From Mycobacterium innocens (GTDB lineage Bacteria > Actinomycetota > Actinomycetes > Mycobacteriales > Mycobacteriaceae), in contig NZ_UPHQ01000006.1 in assembly GCF_900566055.1 (NCBI RefSeq), forward strand, positions 1 through 64,000: a DNA stretch of 64,000 nt, written 5' to 3'. The notes beneath the pieces are model-generated. The model made no database searches, was not told the origin of the DNA, and saw only the letters and a list, made by a program, of their open reading frames with translations. Below, piece after piece: positions 1 to 8,113 of this stretch. Both the position numbers and the translations under genes were made by a program. How positions within the stretch are numbered: the stretch's first letter is position 1; each line of letters opens with the position of its first letter.

Positions 1-890
1 AAGCCAGCCAGTTTCGCCCCGAACAGCTCGCCGAGCTGGCCGCCACCCTCACCGATTGCCTCAACCCCGACGGCAGCTACCGCGATGAGGATCGGGCGCG
101 GCGGCGCGGCCTGAGCCTGGGCAGCCAGCAAGCCGACGGCATGTCGGAGCTGCGCGGGCTGATCACCCCCGAGCTGCGCGCCACCCTGGAAGCGGTGCTG
201 GCCAAGCTGGCCGCCCCGGGCATGTGCAACCCCGAATCCCAAACCCCCTGTGTCGAGGGCAGTCCCAGCCAAGACGCCATCGAGGCCGACACCCGCTCGG
301 CCGCCCAACGCCACCATGACGGGCTCACCGCCGGGCTGCGCGCGCTGCTGGCCTCCGGCGACCTGGGCCAACACAACGGGCTGCCGGCCAGCATCATCGT
401 GTCCACCACGCTCAAGGATTTGGAGTCCGCCGCCGGCACCGCACTGACCGGCGGCGGCACCACCTTGCCGATGTCGGATGTGATCCGCCTGGCCCGCCAC
501 GCCCACCACTATTTGGCCATCTTCGATCAGGGCAAGGCGTTGGCGCTGTATCACAGCAAGCGGCTGGCCTCACCCGGGCAGCGAATTGTCTTGTATGCCA
601 AGGAGCGTGGCTGCTCAGCCCCGGGCTGCGACGTCAAAGGCTACTACTGTGAAGTCCACCACGTGATTCCCTACGCCCAATCCGCCACCACCGACAGCAA
701 CCAACTCACCTTCGCCTGCGGACCCCACCACAAACTGGCCGACCAAGGCTGGACCACCCGCAAAAACACCCACGGCGACACCGAATGGCTCCCCCCAACC
801 CACCAAGACCGCGGCCAACCCCGCACCAACACGCTTCATCACCCCGAAAAGCTGCTCCGCGACGGCGACGACGACGACGAAACGGAGTAG
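1..890 (+). CDS. DUF222/HNH endonuclease-like protein (13E12 family), 3' part
   Basis: The reading frame is open from base 3, so the gene begins before the window and only its last ~295 codons are seen. The visible part is the end of an alpha-helical DUF222 region followed by an HNH nuclease module: a GCSAPGC zinc-type knuckle, then a CEVHHVIPY core, then CGPHHKLAD. This is the arrangement of the repeated '13E12' proteins of mycobacteria. In that family the HNH domain is thought to be a nuclease, but the cellular role is unknown. The tail is Asp/Glu-rich. It ends convergently with the next gene. Confidence 0.85.
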   Translation, partial: ASQFRPEQLAELAATLTDCLNPDGSYRDEDRARRRGLSLGSQQADGMSELRGLITPELRATLEAVLAKLAAPGMCNPESQTPCVEGSPSQDAIEADTRSAAQRHHDGLTAGLRALLASGDLGQHNGLPASIIVSTTLKDLESAAGTALTGGGTTLPMSDVIRLARHAHHYLAIFDQGKALALYHSKRLASPGQRIVLYAKERGCSAPGCDVKGYYCEVHHVIPYAQSATTDSNQLTFACGPHHKLADQGWTTRKNTHGDTEWLPPTHQDRGQPRTNTLHHPEKLLRDGDDDDETE

Positions 891-902
891 CTCCGTCAAC
901 CA

Positions 903-921
903 CGGGCTAACTGCTAGCCCG
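903..921. terminator. inverted repeat between convergent genes
   Basis: CGGGCTA (903-909) pairs perfectly with TAGCCCG (915-921) around a 5-nt loop. A second small inverted repeat, GAGTAG/CTACTC, follows at about 930-948. They sit between two convergent genes, where a bidirectional terminator is expected. There is no strong T-run, so function is inferred. Confidence 0.4.
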
Positions 922-941
922 CATTTCGGAGTAGTTCTCTG

Positions 942-1715
942 CTACTCGGACTTCCACCGCGTGGTCAGCGCCGATTCGGAGAGATATTTCGTGGAGCTCC
1001 AGCCACCGTCGACGACGATCGTCTGACCGTTGATGAAGGACCCGCCCGGGGAGCACAGGAACGCCACGGTGCTGGCGACGTCGTCGACGGTCCCCAGCCG
1101 GGTATGCGGCGTCATCTCGACATTGATCCGCCGAAACCGCTCGTCCCGCAGCCGATGCTCGGTCATGGGTGTCTGAATGACCCCGGGAGCCACGGCGTTG
1201 CACCGTATTCCCTGCGCCCCGTATTGGCAGGCGATGTGGGTGGTCAGCGCGGCGAGCCCACCCTTGGCCGCCGAATAGGCCCCGCCGCGCATACCGCCGA
1301 CGACAGCGAACGTCGAGGTGATGTTGACGATCCCGGAGCCCGCGGGCATGTGCGGCAACACTTCGCGGGTGAGGCGAAAGGGCGCCCGCAACATCAAGTT
1401 CAGGAAGTAGTCCAGCGCTTCGTCGTCGGTCTCGTGCAGCGGCTTCGGGCTGCCCACCCCGGCGGCGTTGACCAGGAAATCGATATGGCCCCAGCGGGTT
1501 ACCGCGACGCCGGTGATCTGCCTGGGGGCGTCGTCATCGGTCAGGTCTACGGCGTGAGTGGTCACCCGGTCCGGATCGCCGATGGTGTGTGCCAGCGCGG
1601 TGAGCTTGTCCGCATTGCGTCCCGTAGCCATGACGGCCATACCCATCTCGGCTAGCCTTGTCGCGCAACCGAACCCGATTCCACCGGTTGCGCCCGTGAC
1701 GATGGCTACCTGCAT
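942..1715 (-). CDS. SDR family NAD(P)-dependent oxidoreductase
   Basis: A 257-residue classical short-chain dehydrogenase. The cofactor-binding motif TGATGGIG is at residues 7-14, NAAG near 83, a catalytic-type Ser near 134 and the Y147-x3-K151 pair. It ends with the usual SFINGQTIVVDGGW segment. It is the last gene of the leftward operon and starts 1 nt after the stop of the acyl-CoA ligase, so the two are translationally coupled. It probably oxidises a hydroxy intermediate or reduces a keto intermediate of the pathway encoded here; the substrate cannot be read from the sequence. Confidence 0.88.
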   Translation of the reverse strand: MQVAIVTGATGGIGFGCATRLAEMGMAVMATGRNADKLTALAHTIGDPDRVTTHAVDLTDDDAPRQITGVAVTRWGHIDFLVNAAGVGSPKPLHETDDEALDYFLNLMLRAPFRLTREVLPHMPAGSGIVNITSTFAVVGGMRGGAYSAAKGGLAALTTHIACQYGAQGIRCNAVAPGVIQTPMTEHRLRDERFRRINVEMTPHTRLGTVDDVASTVAFLCSPGGSFINGQTIVVDGGWSSTKYLSESALTTRWKSE

Positions 1716-1716
1716 C

Positions 1717-3315
1717 TCACTGCCCGCTTTTCATCAGTGCCGCCTTGATCTGGTGTTTGAGAACCTTGCCCGCGTCGTTCTTCGGCAGGACATCCCAGAT
1801 CACCACCTGTTCGGGGACTTTGAACCGGGCCACGCCGGCGGCCTCGAGGAAGCTGCGCAATCCGTTGACATCCGGGCCCGGCGGGTGGGTGGGTACGACG
1901 ACGGCGCAGGCCCGTTCCCCGGTGCGCTCGTCGGGCAGTCCGACGATCGCGATCTCGGCGATGCCGGGATGGTTGGCCAGAATGTCCTCGACCTCCTTCG
2001 GGGAGATGTTTTCGCCGTTGCGGATGATGACGTCCTTGGCCCGCCCGGTGACCACCAGGTAGTCGTCGTCGACCCAGCGTCCGAGGTCTCCGGTGCGGAA
2101 ATAGCCTTGGGCGTCGAAGGATCCGGCCTCGTCGTCGGGGTGCTGGTAGCCGGCCAGCATCTGCGGGCCGCGGACCAAGATCTCCCCGGACACCAGCTTG
2201 ACGTCGGCGAGGCCGACCCGGCCGTCGGTGTTAGCGGCGTGGTCGAGGTCATCCGGTGAGCCTACGGTGGTGACCGGCACCTCTGTCGAGCCGTACACCC
2301 GGGTGACGACGGCCGGTCCGAAATACGCGCTCGCCCTGCGGATCAGCGACGGCGATACGGACGCGCCGCCACACACGAACAGCTTCAGGTCGGGCAGCCT
2401 GGCATCGGCTGGTTGCGCGGCGGCGAGCAGTTGCTCCAAAAACGGGGTGGCGCCGGCCATATGGGTGCAGCGTTCGGCGTGCAGCAGCCGCAGTGCGTGC
2501 TCGGCGTTCCACCGGTCCATCAGCACCGCGGTCGTACCCAGCAGCAGCGGGCATTCGAACGCGTAGATGGAGCCGCCGATGTGGGCGATCGGTGACGGAA
2601 CCAGGAACGTGTCGTCCGGCTCGATCAGCCAGTGCTCACCGATCTGACGGATCAGCGCGTGAATCGAGTTATGAGTGTGCAGGACGCCTTTCGCGCGTCC
2701 GGTGGTTCCCGAGGTGTACAGAATCATCCGTACAGCGTCGGGATCCAGCTCAGGCAGCGGGGTTTCCGGCGCCGTAACGGTGAACAGTGACCGGAAAGGA
2801 ATCTGAGTGGCATCCCAATTCCCGCGCAGCACGACGACATCGGGCGGCGACGCCAGCCCGGCGATCACCCGGCGCACCATCGAAAGGTAATCCTGGGTGC
2901 CGAAACGCGAAGGAACAAAGATTATTCGGCTGGCAGAGTCTTCGAGGATAAAGCGCAGCTCGCGATCCCGCAGGGACGGCAGGATCGGGTTGGCCACCAT
3001 CCCCGCCAGCGTCGCGGCCAGATAGATCACCGCGGCCTCGTGCCAGTTGGGCAGCATGAACGACACCACACTATGCGGCGGCAGCCGCGCGTATAGCGTG
3101 TGTGCCAGCGTCGTTGCCCGGTGGTGCAGGGTTTCGCAATCCAGCCGCTGATCGCCGTCGACCAGCGCCACCCGGTGCGGAGCGTTCCGCGCGGCCCGGC
3201 GCAGCGCGTCGGCCAGCGTTTCTCCCACCCACCAGCCGCGTGCGTACGCCTCGGCGGCGCGTTCGTCATCCCAACGGATCCATCGGCCGCCGATCAGCTT
3301 CCGGTCTGCGGCCAT
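1717..3315 (-). CDS. acyl-CoA synthetase (AMP-binding, class I adenylate-forming)
   Basis: 532 residues, the normal length for a FadD/CaiC-like ligase that activates a carboxylic acid as its acyl-AMP and then acyl-CoA. Visible motifs are the phosphate-binding YTSGTTGRAKG, the STEVPVTT-type adenine loop, TGDLGRW, and GRAKDVIIRNGENISP with the C-terminal catalytic lysine in PKNDAGKVLK. I chose ATG 3315, which follows the regulator's stop by 2 nt; the frame is open further upstream, but that would run through the regulator gene. In the operon it presumably activates an acid made by the oxygenases encoded divergently. Confidence 0.9.
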   Translation of the reverse strand: MAADRKLIGGRWIRWDDERAAEAYARGWWVGETLADALRRAARNAPHRVALVDGDQRLDCETLHHRATTLAHTLYARLPPHSVVSFMLPNWHEAAVIYLAATLAGMVANPILPSLRDRELRFILEDSASRIIFVPSRFGTQDYLSMVRRVIAGLASPPDVVVLRGNWDATQIPFRSLFTVTAPETPLPELDPDAVRMILYTSGTTGRAKGVLHTHNSIHALIRQIGEHWLIEPDDTFLVPSPIAHIGGSIYAFECPLLLGTTAVLMDRWNAEHALRLLHAERCTHMAGATPFLEQLLAAAQPADARLPDLKLFVCGGASVSPSLIRRASAYFGPAVVTRVYGSTEVPVTTVGSPDDLDHAANTDGRVGLADVKLVSGEILVRGPQMLAGYQHPDDEAGSFDAQGYFRTGDLGRWVDDDYLVVTGRAKDVIIRNGENISPKEVEDILANHPGIAEIAIVGLPDERTGERACAVVVPTHPPGPDVNGLRSFLEAAGVARFKVPEQVVIWDVLPKNDAGKVLKHQIKAALMKSGQ

Positions 3316-3317
3316 GG

Positions 3318-4067
3318 TCAGCCGCGCATCCGCCGCATCGTCATCGAATGCCGAAACCGCGACGCAGGATGGGTGTTGAGCGTGACCTGGGCGACCCGCC
3401 CGTCCGACGCGGTGTAGGTACGCCGCACCCGCAGGGCAGGTGTACCCGGTTCGACGTCGAGGCCGTGGGCCAACACCGGTGAAATGAGGTCCGCGGCAAT
3501 CTCTTGATGAACCTCGACGATACTGAGCCCGAACAGGTCTTCGATCAGCGGGAAAATGGGACCGTGGTGGCGCTGCAGCAGCCTGCCGACCGCGGCAAAC
3601 GCGCGGTTGATGTAGTACTCCGTGCGGCACAGCGCGGCCTCGGCCGGCTCGGCGCCGTCATTCAGCCGGAATCCGCGGACGGCCAGCCACTGCTCGCCGC
3701 CGGCGAGGCCGGTGTGGGCCGCCAACTCGTCGTCGACGGTGACCATGGCGATGGATTCGATCGCGAACCGGGTGCCGGTGGCGAACGCGAGCAGGTCGTT
3801 GATCGACATGACATGCTGCACATAGGAATCCGCCGACGGTCGCGGCATGACGAGCGTTCCGGTGCGTGGCCGCGACGACACCAGGTTGTCGTCGCGCAGG
3901 CGGCGCAAAGCCTCACGAACGGTGTAGCGGCTCACCGCGAACCGCTCGCACAACTCATGCTCGGTCGGCAACTGCGAGCCCACCGGATACACACCGTCGA
4001 CGATCTCTTTGCGTAACGTGCGTGCCACCTGCAGATAGCGGTGGTCGATCGCCTTGGGATCGGACAA
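3318..4067 (-). CDS. GntR family transcriptional regulator, HutC/UTRA type
   Basis: 249 residues. The N-terminal winged helix (about 10-75) contains LPTEHELCERFAVSRYTVREALRRL and the wing RPRTGTLV. The C-terminal ~150 residues look like a UTRA ligand-binding domain, which places it in the HutC subfamily. HutC-type proteins bind palindromes of the form GTnTAnAC and usually respond to a pathway intermediate. It lies inside the leftward operon, 12 nt after the NHL-repeat gene. The nearby TTGTCC-GGACAA palindromes at 5728-5854 are the obvious candidate operators. Autoregulation of both divergent operons is inferred. Confidence 0.88.
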   Translation of the reverse strand: MSDPKAIDHRYLQVARTLRKEIVDGVYPVGSQLPTEHELCERFAVSRYTVREALRRLRDDNLVSSRPRTGTLVMPRPSADSYVQHVMSINDLLAFATGTRFAIESIAMVTVDDELAAHTGLAGGEQWLAVRGFRLNDGAEPAEAALCRTEYYINRAFAAVGRLLQRHHGPIFPLIEDLFGLSIVEVHQEIAADLISPVLAHGLDVEPGTPALRVRRTYTASDGRVAQVTLNTHPASRFRHSMTMRRMRG

Positions 4068-4079
4068 CGTTGGCGTCCT

Positions 4080-5714
4080 TCAGGATTCCCGGCGCAAGGC
4101 CAGTACGCTGCCGTCGGCGTCCGCGGACACATACAGGGTGCCGTCGGGCCCGGCGGCGATGCCGGCGAACGGACCCTGTGGTCCGGAGAACGGCGGCATC
4201 CCGTGCAGCGGCTTGGGTATGACCCCCGGTGGAGCGCCGACCGGCAGATCGGACGCGATGGTGTGCCGGGCGCCGCTGTCAAGGTCGAAACGGACGAGTT
4301 CGTGTGCACCGGCGTCGACGACGTAGACGTGCCGGTCGAGCGCCAGGATGCCCTGGGGACGTTGCAGCCCATCCAGCAGTGTGCCGGTGCCGCCGAGACC
4401 GAGCACCCGTCCGGCGCCGGCTTCGGAGACCAGGCAGGTTCCGCTGGCTGCGAACGCGACACCAACCGGCTCGCTCAGGCCCGACGCCAGCACCTCGACC
4501 CGGTCGCGACCGATCGACAGCAGCCGTCCGGTACCCAGCTCGGCCACCACCACGGCGCCGGAGGGAGCCGCCGTCACACCGTAGAGTTGGTCGAAACCGT
4601 TTGCCAGAACATCGCTTTCGCTGTCTTGCGGCCGGTAGCGGGCCACCTCGCCGTTGGACGTGGTGACCACGAATTCCCCTGGGCCAACGGCCGTCACACC
4701 TCGCAGGAAGCCGGGATATCCTGGGGTGAACAACATTCCGGCGACCCGCAGGTGTCCCCCTTGGTGCAGAACATACAAGTAGGTCCCGTCGGCAATGTAG
4801 AGGTTGCCGTCGGCGCCGACCGCCAGATCCAGCGGCCAGTTCAACCCACCTGCCAGTGTTGCGCGGGTGGTTCCGTCGGGACGGATTTCGGTGATCTCGC
4901 CGGTGAAATTCGAGACGAACAGCCGCTCACCGGCGAAAGTCAGGTTGTCCAGACCGGGATTCAGTGTCGCCAGCACCGTGCGGTCCCCGCTGCGGGGATC
5001 GATTCGCAGCACCTGACCGGTGTGCGCCTGGGTGGAGACGAGGTAGCCGTCGGGATCGAACTTCACCGCGTCGGGAACGCCGAGTTCACGGGCCACGCAT
5101 TCCGGGACGCCGCCGTCGGGATCGATGCGCCAAATCTCGTTGGCGGCCATGACCGGGAAGTACAACAACCCGTCCGGCCCGACCTCCATGGCGTTGGGTA
5201 ACGGCACGTTTTGCAGCAGGACCCGCGGCTCACCACCGTTGCGGTCGAGTTCCAGCAGGCGCCCGGCTTCGCGGCATTCGCCGACGAACAACCGGCCCCG
5301 ATGAAAGGTGATCCCGTTCGCGGACGGCACGTCATCCCGAAGCACCCGGGTGCGGCCGGCCTTGTCCCGCAGGCTGACCCGCCCGTCCATCACCTCGGTC
5401 GCGTAAAGGTTGCCGTCCGGGTCGAAGGCGATGTCGTCGGGTGCGACGATCTCGCCTCCTTTGGGGCTGATGGTGTCGAGGCACCCGGTCGCCATGTCGA
5501 GCGCACTGATCTGGCTGCCGGTCACCTGCGCGATGTACACCCGACCGTCCGGACCCGTGCGCAAACCGTTGGCGCCGAACAGGCGGCTGGGTGCGGTGAG
5601 CCGGGTCAGGCTCCAGCCTTCCGCGACACGTGGCGGCCGCACGGCTTGGTAGCGGCCTTGCGAGTGGGCCGTGTGGTGTCTCGATCCGGTTCCGGCTATC
5701 ACTGCTCGGACCAT
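4080..5714 (-). CDS. NHL/SMP-30-type beta-propeller protein
   Basis: 544 residues built of repeated ~45-residue beta-propeller blades with signatures such as DPDGNLYATEV, GPDGLLYFP, GADGNLYIADG and GPDGTLYVSAD. The blades resemble SMP-30/gluconolactonase/LRE and strictosidine-synthase-like propellers, and the length suggests two propellers fused head to tail. No signal peptide is evident. Because a Baeyer-Villiger-type monooxygenase is encoded divergently, a lactonase role (opening the lactone it would make) is attractive but is inference. It is the first gene of the leftward operon. The start at ATG 5714 leaves 144 nt to the divergent gene. Confidence 0.75.
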   Translation of the reverse strand: MVRAVIAGTGSRHHTAHSQGRYQAVRPPRVAEGWSLTRLTAPSRLFGANGLRTGPDGRVYIAQVTGSQISALDMATGCLDTISPKGGEIVAPDDIAFDPDGNLYATEVMDGRVSLRDKAGRTRVLRDDVPSANGITFHRGRLFVGECREAGRLLELDRNGGEPRVLLQNVPLPNAMEVGPDGLLYFPVMAANEIWRIDPDGGVPECVARELGVPDAVKFDPDGYLVSTQAHTGQVLRIDPRSGDRTVLATLNPGLDNLTFAGERLFVSNFTGEITEIRPDGTTRATLAGGLNWPLDLAVGADGNLYIADGTYLYVLHQGGHLRVAGMLFTPGYPGFLRGVTAVGPGEFVVTTSNGEVARYRPQDSESDVLANGFDQLYGVTAAPSGAVVVAELGTGRLLSIGRDRVEVLASGLSEPVGVAFAASGTCLVSEAGAGRVLGLGGTGTLLDGLQRPQGILALDRHVYVVDAGAHELVRFDLDSGARHTIASDLPVGAPPGVIPKPLHGMPPFSGPQGPFAGIAAGPDGTLYVSADADGSVLALRRES

Positions 5715-5727
5715 AGCAATCGATCGC

Positions 5728-5739
5728 TGGTCCAGACAA
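5728..5739. promoter_or_regulatory. candidate GntR operator, upstream-most copy
   Basis: TGGTCCAGACAA, one half of which is degenerate compared with the perfect palindrome TTGTCCGGACAA found 115 bp to the right. It lies 14 bp before the start codon of the leftward operon, so it is well placed to control that operon. Assigned by similarity to the other two copies and proximity to the GntR/HutC gene. Confidence 0.6.
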
Positions 5740-5822
5740 TATGACGCCCGCAGTCAGTGGCGACCTTGACGGGCCGCGCTGCTGACGAGAATCATGTTCT
5801 TCTGTGGATGCACGCCGTTGCC

Positions 5823-5854
5823 TTGTCCAGACAATTACATGCTTGTCCGGACAA
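5823..5854. promoter_or_regulatory. tandem candidate GntR operators at the rightward operon start
   Basis: Two palindromes, TTGTCCAGACAA (5823-5834) and the perfect TTGTCCGGACAA (5843-5854). Each lies within a 20-bp unit that is repeated almost exactly (5822-5841 and 5842-5861); the second unit includes the ATG of the first rightward gene. The 20-bp phasing puts both sites on one face of the helix. The form matches HutC-type GntR operators. No ribosome-binding site precedes the ATG, so the transcript may be leaderless. Confidence 0.7.
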
Positions 5855-5858
5855 TTAC

Positions 5859-6725
5859 ATGAGTGACGACCTGTTGAGATTGGCCGGACGGGTGGTGGTG
5901 ATCGCCGGTGCGGCAGGTGGCGGTATCGGCACCACCGTGACGCGCCTGGTTGCCCAGGCGGGGGCGACGGTGGTCGCGGTGAGCCGCGGGCAGGACAATC
6001 TCGACCAAGCCCTGGACCCGTTGATCGCCGCGGGACTCCCGGTGGTGCCGGTGGCGGCCGACGTCTCCACCGACGACGGTGTCGACACCACCATGGAGGC
6101 GGTCCGGCGCACCGACGGCGATCTGCACGGGCTGGTCAATGTCGCCGGCGGCGCCGGCCCGTCGACCTGGATGCCCTCGACCCGGGTAACCCGCAGCGAC
6201 TGGCGCGAGCTGTTCACCCGGAATCTGGAGACGATGTTCTTCATGAGCCAGGCGGTGGCCGCGGAATTGAAACGCCGAAAACGGCCGGGCTCAATCGTTT
6301 CCCTGTCCTCGATCAGCGGAATGAATACCGCGCCGTTCCATATCGCCTATGGCACCGCCAAAGCCGCGATTGTGGCGGCGACCCGCACGATGGCCCTCGA
6401 ACTTGCTTGCGACGCAAGCGGAACCGCTATCCGGGTCAACGCGGTGGCACCCGGGGTCACCGAGACGCCGGCGTCGCGCACCTACACCGACGAGGACCCC
6501 GACCGCGACCGCCAAGCCATTGCGATGGGACGGCGCGGACGGCCGGAGGAGGTGGCCGGCGTCATCCTGTTTCTGCTGTCCGACCTGTCGAGCTACATCA
6601 CCGGGCAAACGCTGCTGGTCGACGGTGGCCTGAACCTCAAGTGGGGACATCTGGGCGCCGACAACACCTCGCTGTTTCTCAAGGACGATTCGTTTCGCGC
6701 GGCGATCAAGCGCTGGGAGGCCTGA
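5859..6725 (+). CDS. SDR family oxidoreductase
   Basis: 288 residues from ATG 5859. It has the motif AGAAGGGIGTT near the N-terminus, NVAGGAG, a SLSSISG serine loop, the YGTAKAA catalytic Tyr/Lys pair and the ITGQTLLVDGG C-terminal segment. An in-frame GTG at 5757 would add 34 residues with no SDR character and would run through the operators, so it was not chosen. First gene of the rightward operon; the Rieske gene follows after 5 nt. Substrate unknown. Confidence 0.88.
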   Translation: MSDDLLRLAGRVVVIAGAAGGGIGTTVTRLVAQAGATVVAVSRGQDNLDQALDPLIAAGLPVVPVAADVSTDDGVDTTMEAVRRTDGDLHGLVNVAGGAGPSTWMPSTRVTRSDWRELFTRNLETMFFMSQAVAAELKRRKRPGSIVSLSSISGMNTAPFHIAYGTAKAAIVAATRTMALELACDASGTAIRVNAVAPGVTETPASRTYTDEDPDRDRQAIAMGRRGRPEEVAGVILFLLSDLSSYITGQTLLVDGGLNLKWGHLGADNTSLFLKDDSFRAAIKRWEA

Positions 6726-6730
6726 GCTGG

Positions 6731-8113
6731 ATGGAGAATTCGATGGACCCGGCCGGAACCGATGCCGAGATGAGCGCGCCGGTCATGATCGGCGTCGAAG
6801 CCTACATTTCCGAAGACTACGCCCGCGCCGAACGGGACAAGCTGTGGCGCAAGGTATGGCAGCAAGTCGGTCGCGTCGAAGACCTGCCGAAGGTGGGCAG
6901 CTACCTGACCTACGACATTCTCGACGACTCGATCGTGGTGGTGCGCACCGCACCCGACACCCTCAAAGCACACCACAACGTCTGCATGCACCGCGGCCGC
7001 CGGCTGGTGGATATCCCGGCGGGCGCTAAAAGCGCATGCGGGCAGAAGAAGTCGTTCGTCTGCGGGTTTCACGGCTGGACCTACGACCGGGACGGCAACT
7101 GCATCCACATTCCCGAACAACAGGATTGGCAGGGCGCACTGACTCCGGAGAACACCCATCTGGCGCCTGTGCACGTCGACACCTGGGGCGGCTGGATCTG
7201 GATCAACATGGATCCCGCCGCTGAGCCGTTACGGGACTATCTCGAGCCCGCCGCCACCATGCTCGACCCGTTCAACCTGCAGGACATGCGCTGCAAATGG
7301 CGAAAGTGGCTGCATTTCCAGTGCAATTGGAAGGTCGCGATGGAGGCCTTCAACGAGACCTACCACGTAGCGACCACCCATCCGCAATTCAACAAGTTCG
7401 GCAACTTCCGCGGCTGGGCCAGGGCGCATGGAAAGCACAGCAACATCGGCTACGACGCGCCGGAAGGCCTGGAAGAAACCAAATCCAAGATCCGGCTCGG
7501 CACCGGTGCCGACCCGCGGGTGTCCACTGCCGAAATGCAGCGCTACACCTTGGATGAGACCAACGCGACCACCACCAAGACGTTGGTGGACGCAGCACTT
7601 CGGCTGGTCGACGAGCTGCCCGAGGACACGCCCGCCGGTCAGGTGCTCGACCACTGGCTGACCTCGGCACGCCGTGACGACGCCGCCCGCGGCGTGATCT
7701 GGCCGGCCATCGATCCCCAACACCTGGCCGGCAGCGGCACCGCCTGGCAGATCTTTCCGAACTTCCAGATCGGGCAGGGCCTCACCACCGCGCTGTGCTA
7801 TAGCGCCCGGCCGCACGGCTACCAACCCGACCAGTGCATCTTCGAAGCCGCCTGCTATGAGCTGTTCCCGAAAGGCGAAGAGCCGCACACCGAATGGGTG
7901 TACGCGCCGCCCGATGACCCGAGTTGGCGCAGTGTGCTGCCGCAGGACTTCTCCAACATGGCCGCGGTTCAGCAGGGCATGAAATCGCTGGGCTTCCCCG
8001 GCCCCAAGCCCAACCCCTACATGGAACGCAGCACCGCCAACCTGCACCGCAATCTCGCCATGTATATGGGCGCCGGTGCGCCACGCCAATTGACGACGGA
8101 GATAATGCGATGA
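6731..8113 (+). CDS. Rieske [2Fe-2S] ring-hydroxylating oxygenase, alpha subunit
   Basis: 460 residues. The Rieske motif is C85-x-H87 and C111-x2-H114, with a spacer of 23 residues, somewhat longer than usual. The catalytic domain carries the mononuclear iron signature NETYHVATTH with H212 and H217. These enzymes activate O2 to hydroxylate, dihydroxylate or demethylate a substrate, fed with electrons by a reductase and often a ferredoxin. Neither partner, nor a beta subunit, is encoded in this operon, so electrons must come from elsewhere. ATG 6731 follows GGGAGG at 6715-6720; ATG 6743 is an alternative. It overlaps the next gene by ATGA. Confidence 0.92.
   Translation: MENSMDPAGTDAEMSAPVMIGVEAYISEDYARAERDKLWRKVWQQVGRVEDLPKVGSYLTYDILDDSIVVVRTAPDTLKAHHNVCMHRGRRLVDIPAGAKSACGQKKSFVCGFHGWTYDRDGNCIHIPEQQDWQGALTPENTHLAPVHVDTWGGWIWINMDPAAEPLRDYLEPAATMLDPFNLQDMRCKWRKWLHFQCNWKVAMEAFNETYHVATTHPQFNKFGNFRGWARAHGKHSNIGYDAPEGLEETKSKIRLGTGADPRVSTAEMQRYTLDETNATTTKTLVDAALRLVDELPEDTPAGQVLDHWLTSARRDDAARGVIWPAIDPQHLAGSGTAWQIFPNFQIGQGLTTALCYSARPHGYQPDQCIFEAACYELFPKGEEPHTEWVYAPPDDPSWRSVLPQDFSNMAAVQQGMKSLGFPGPKPNPYMERSTANLHRNLAMYMGAGAPRQLTTEIMR

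Noticed and set aside
3316..3630. 105-residue N-terminal extension of the acyl-CoA ligase
   Set aside because: The extra part lies entirely within the GntR gene, is Arg/Pro-rich and has no ligase homology. ATG 3315 is correct by context.
4041..5201. 386-codon open frame on the plus strand
   Set aside because: It is antisense to the NHL-repeat gene, with low-complexity GC-driven composition and no domain. The opposite frame has clear repeats.
5822..5861. start of a CRISPR or satellite array
   Set aside because: Only two 20-bp units and no spacers; the palindrome and position fit operators.
6407..6730. N-terminal extension of the Rieske protein to 568 residues
   Set aside because: It overlaps the SDR gene in another frame and shows no oxygenase features.
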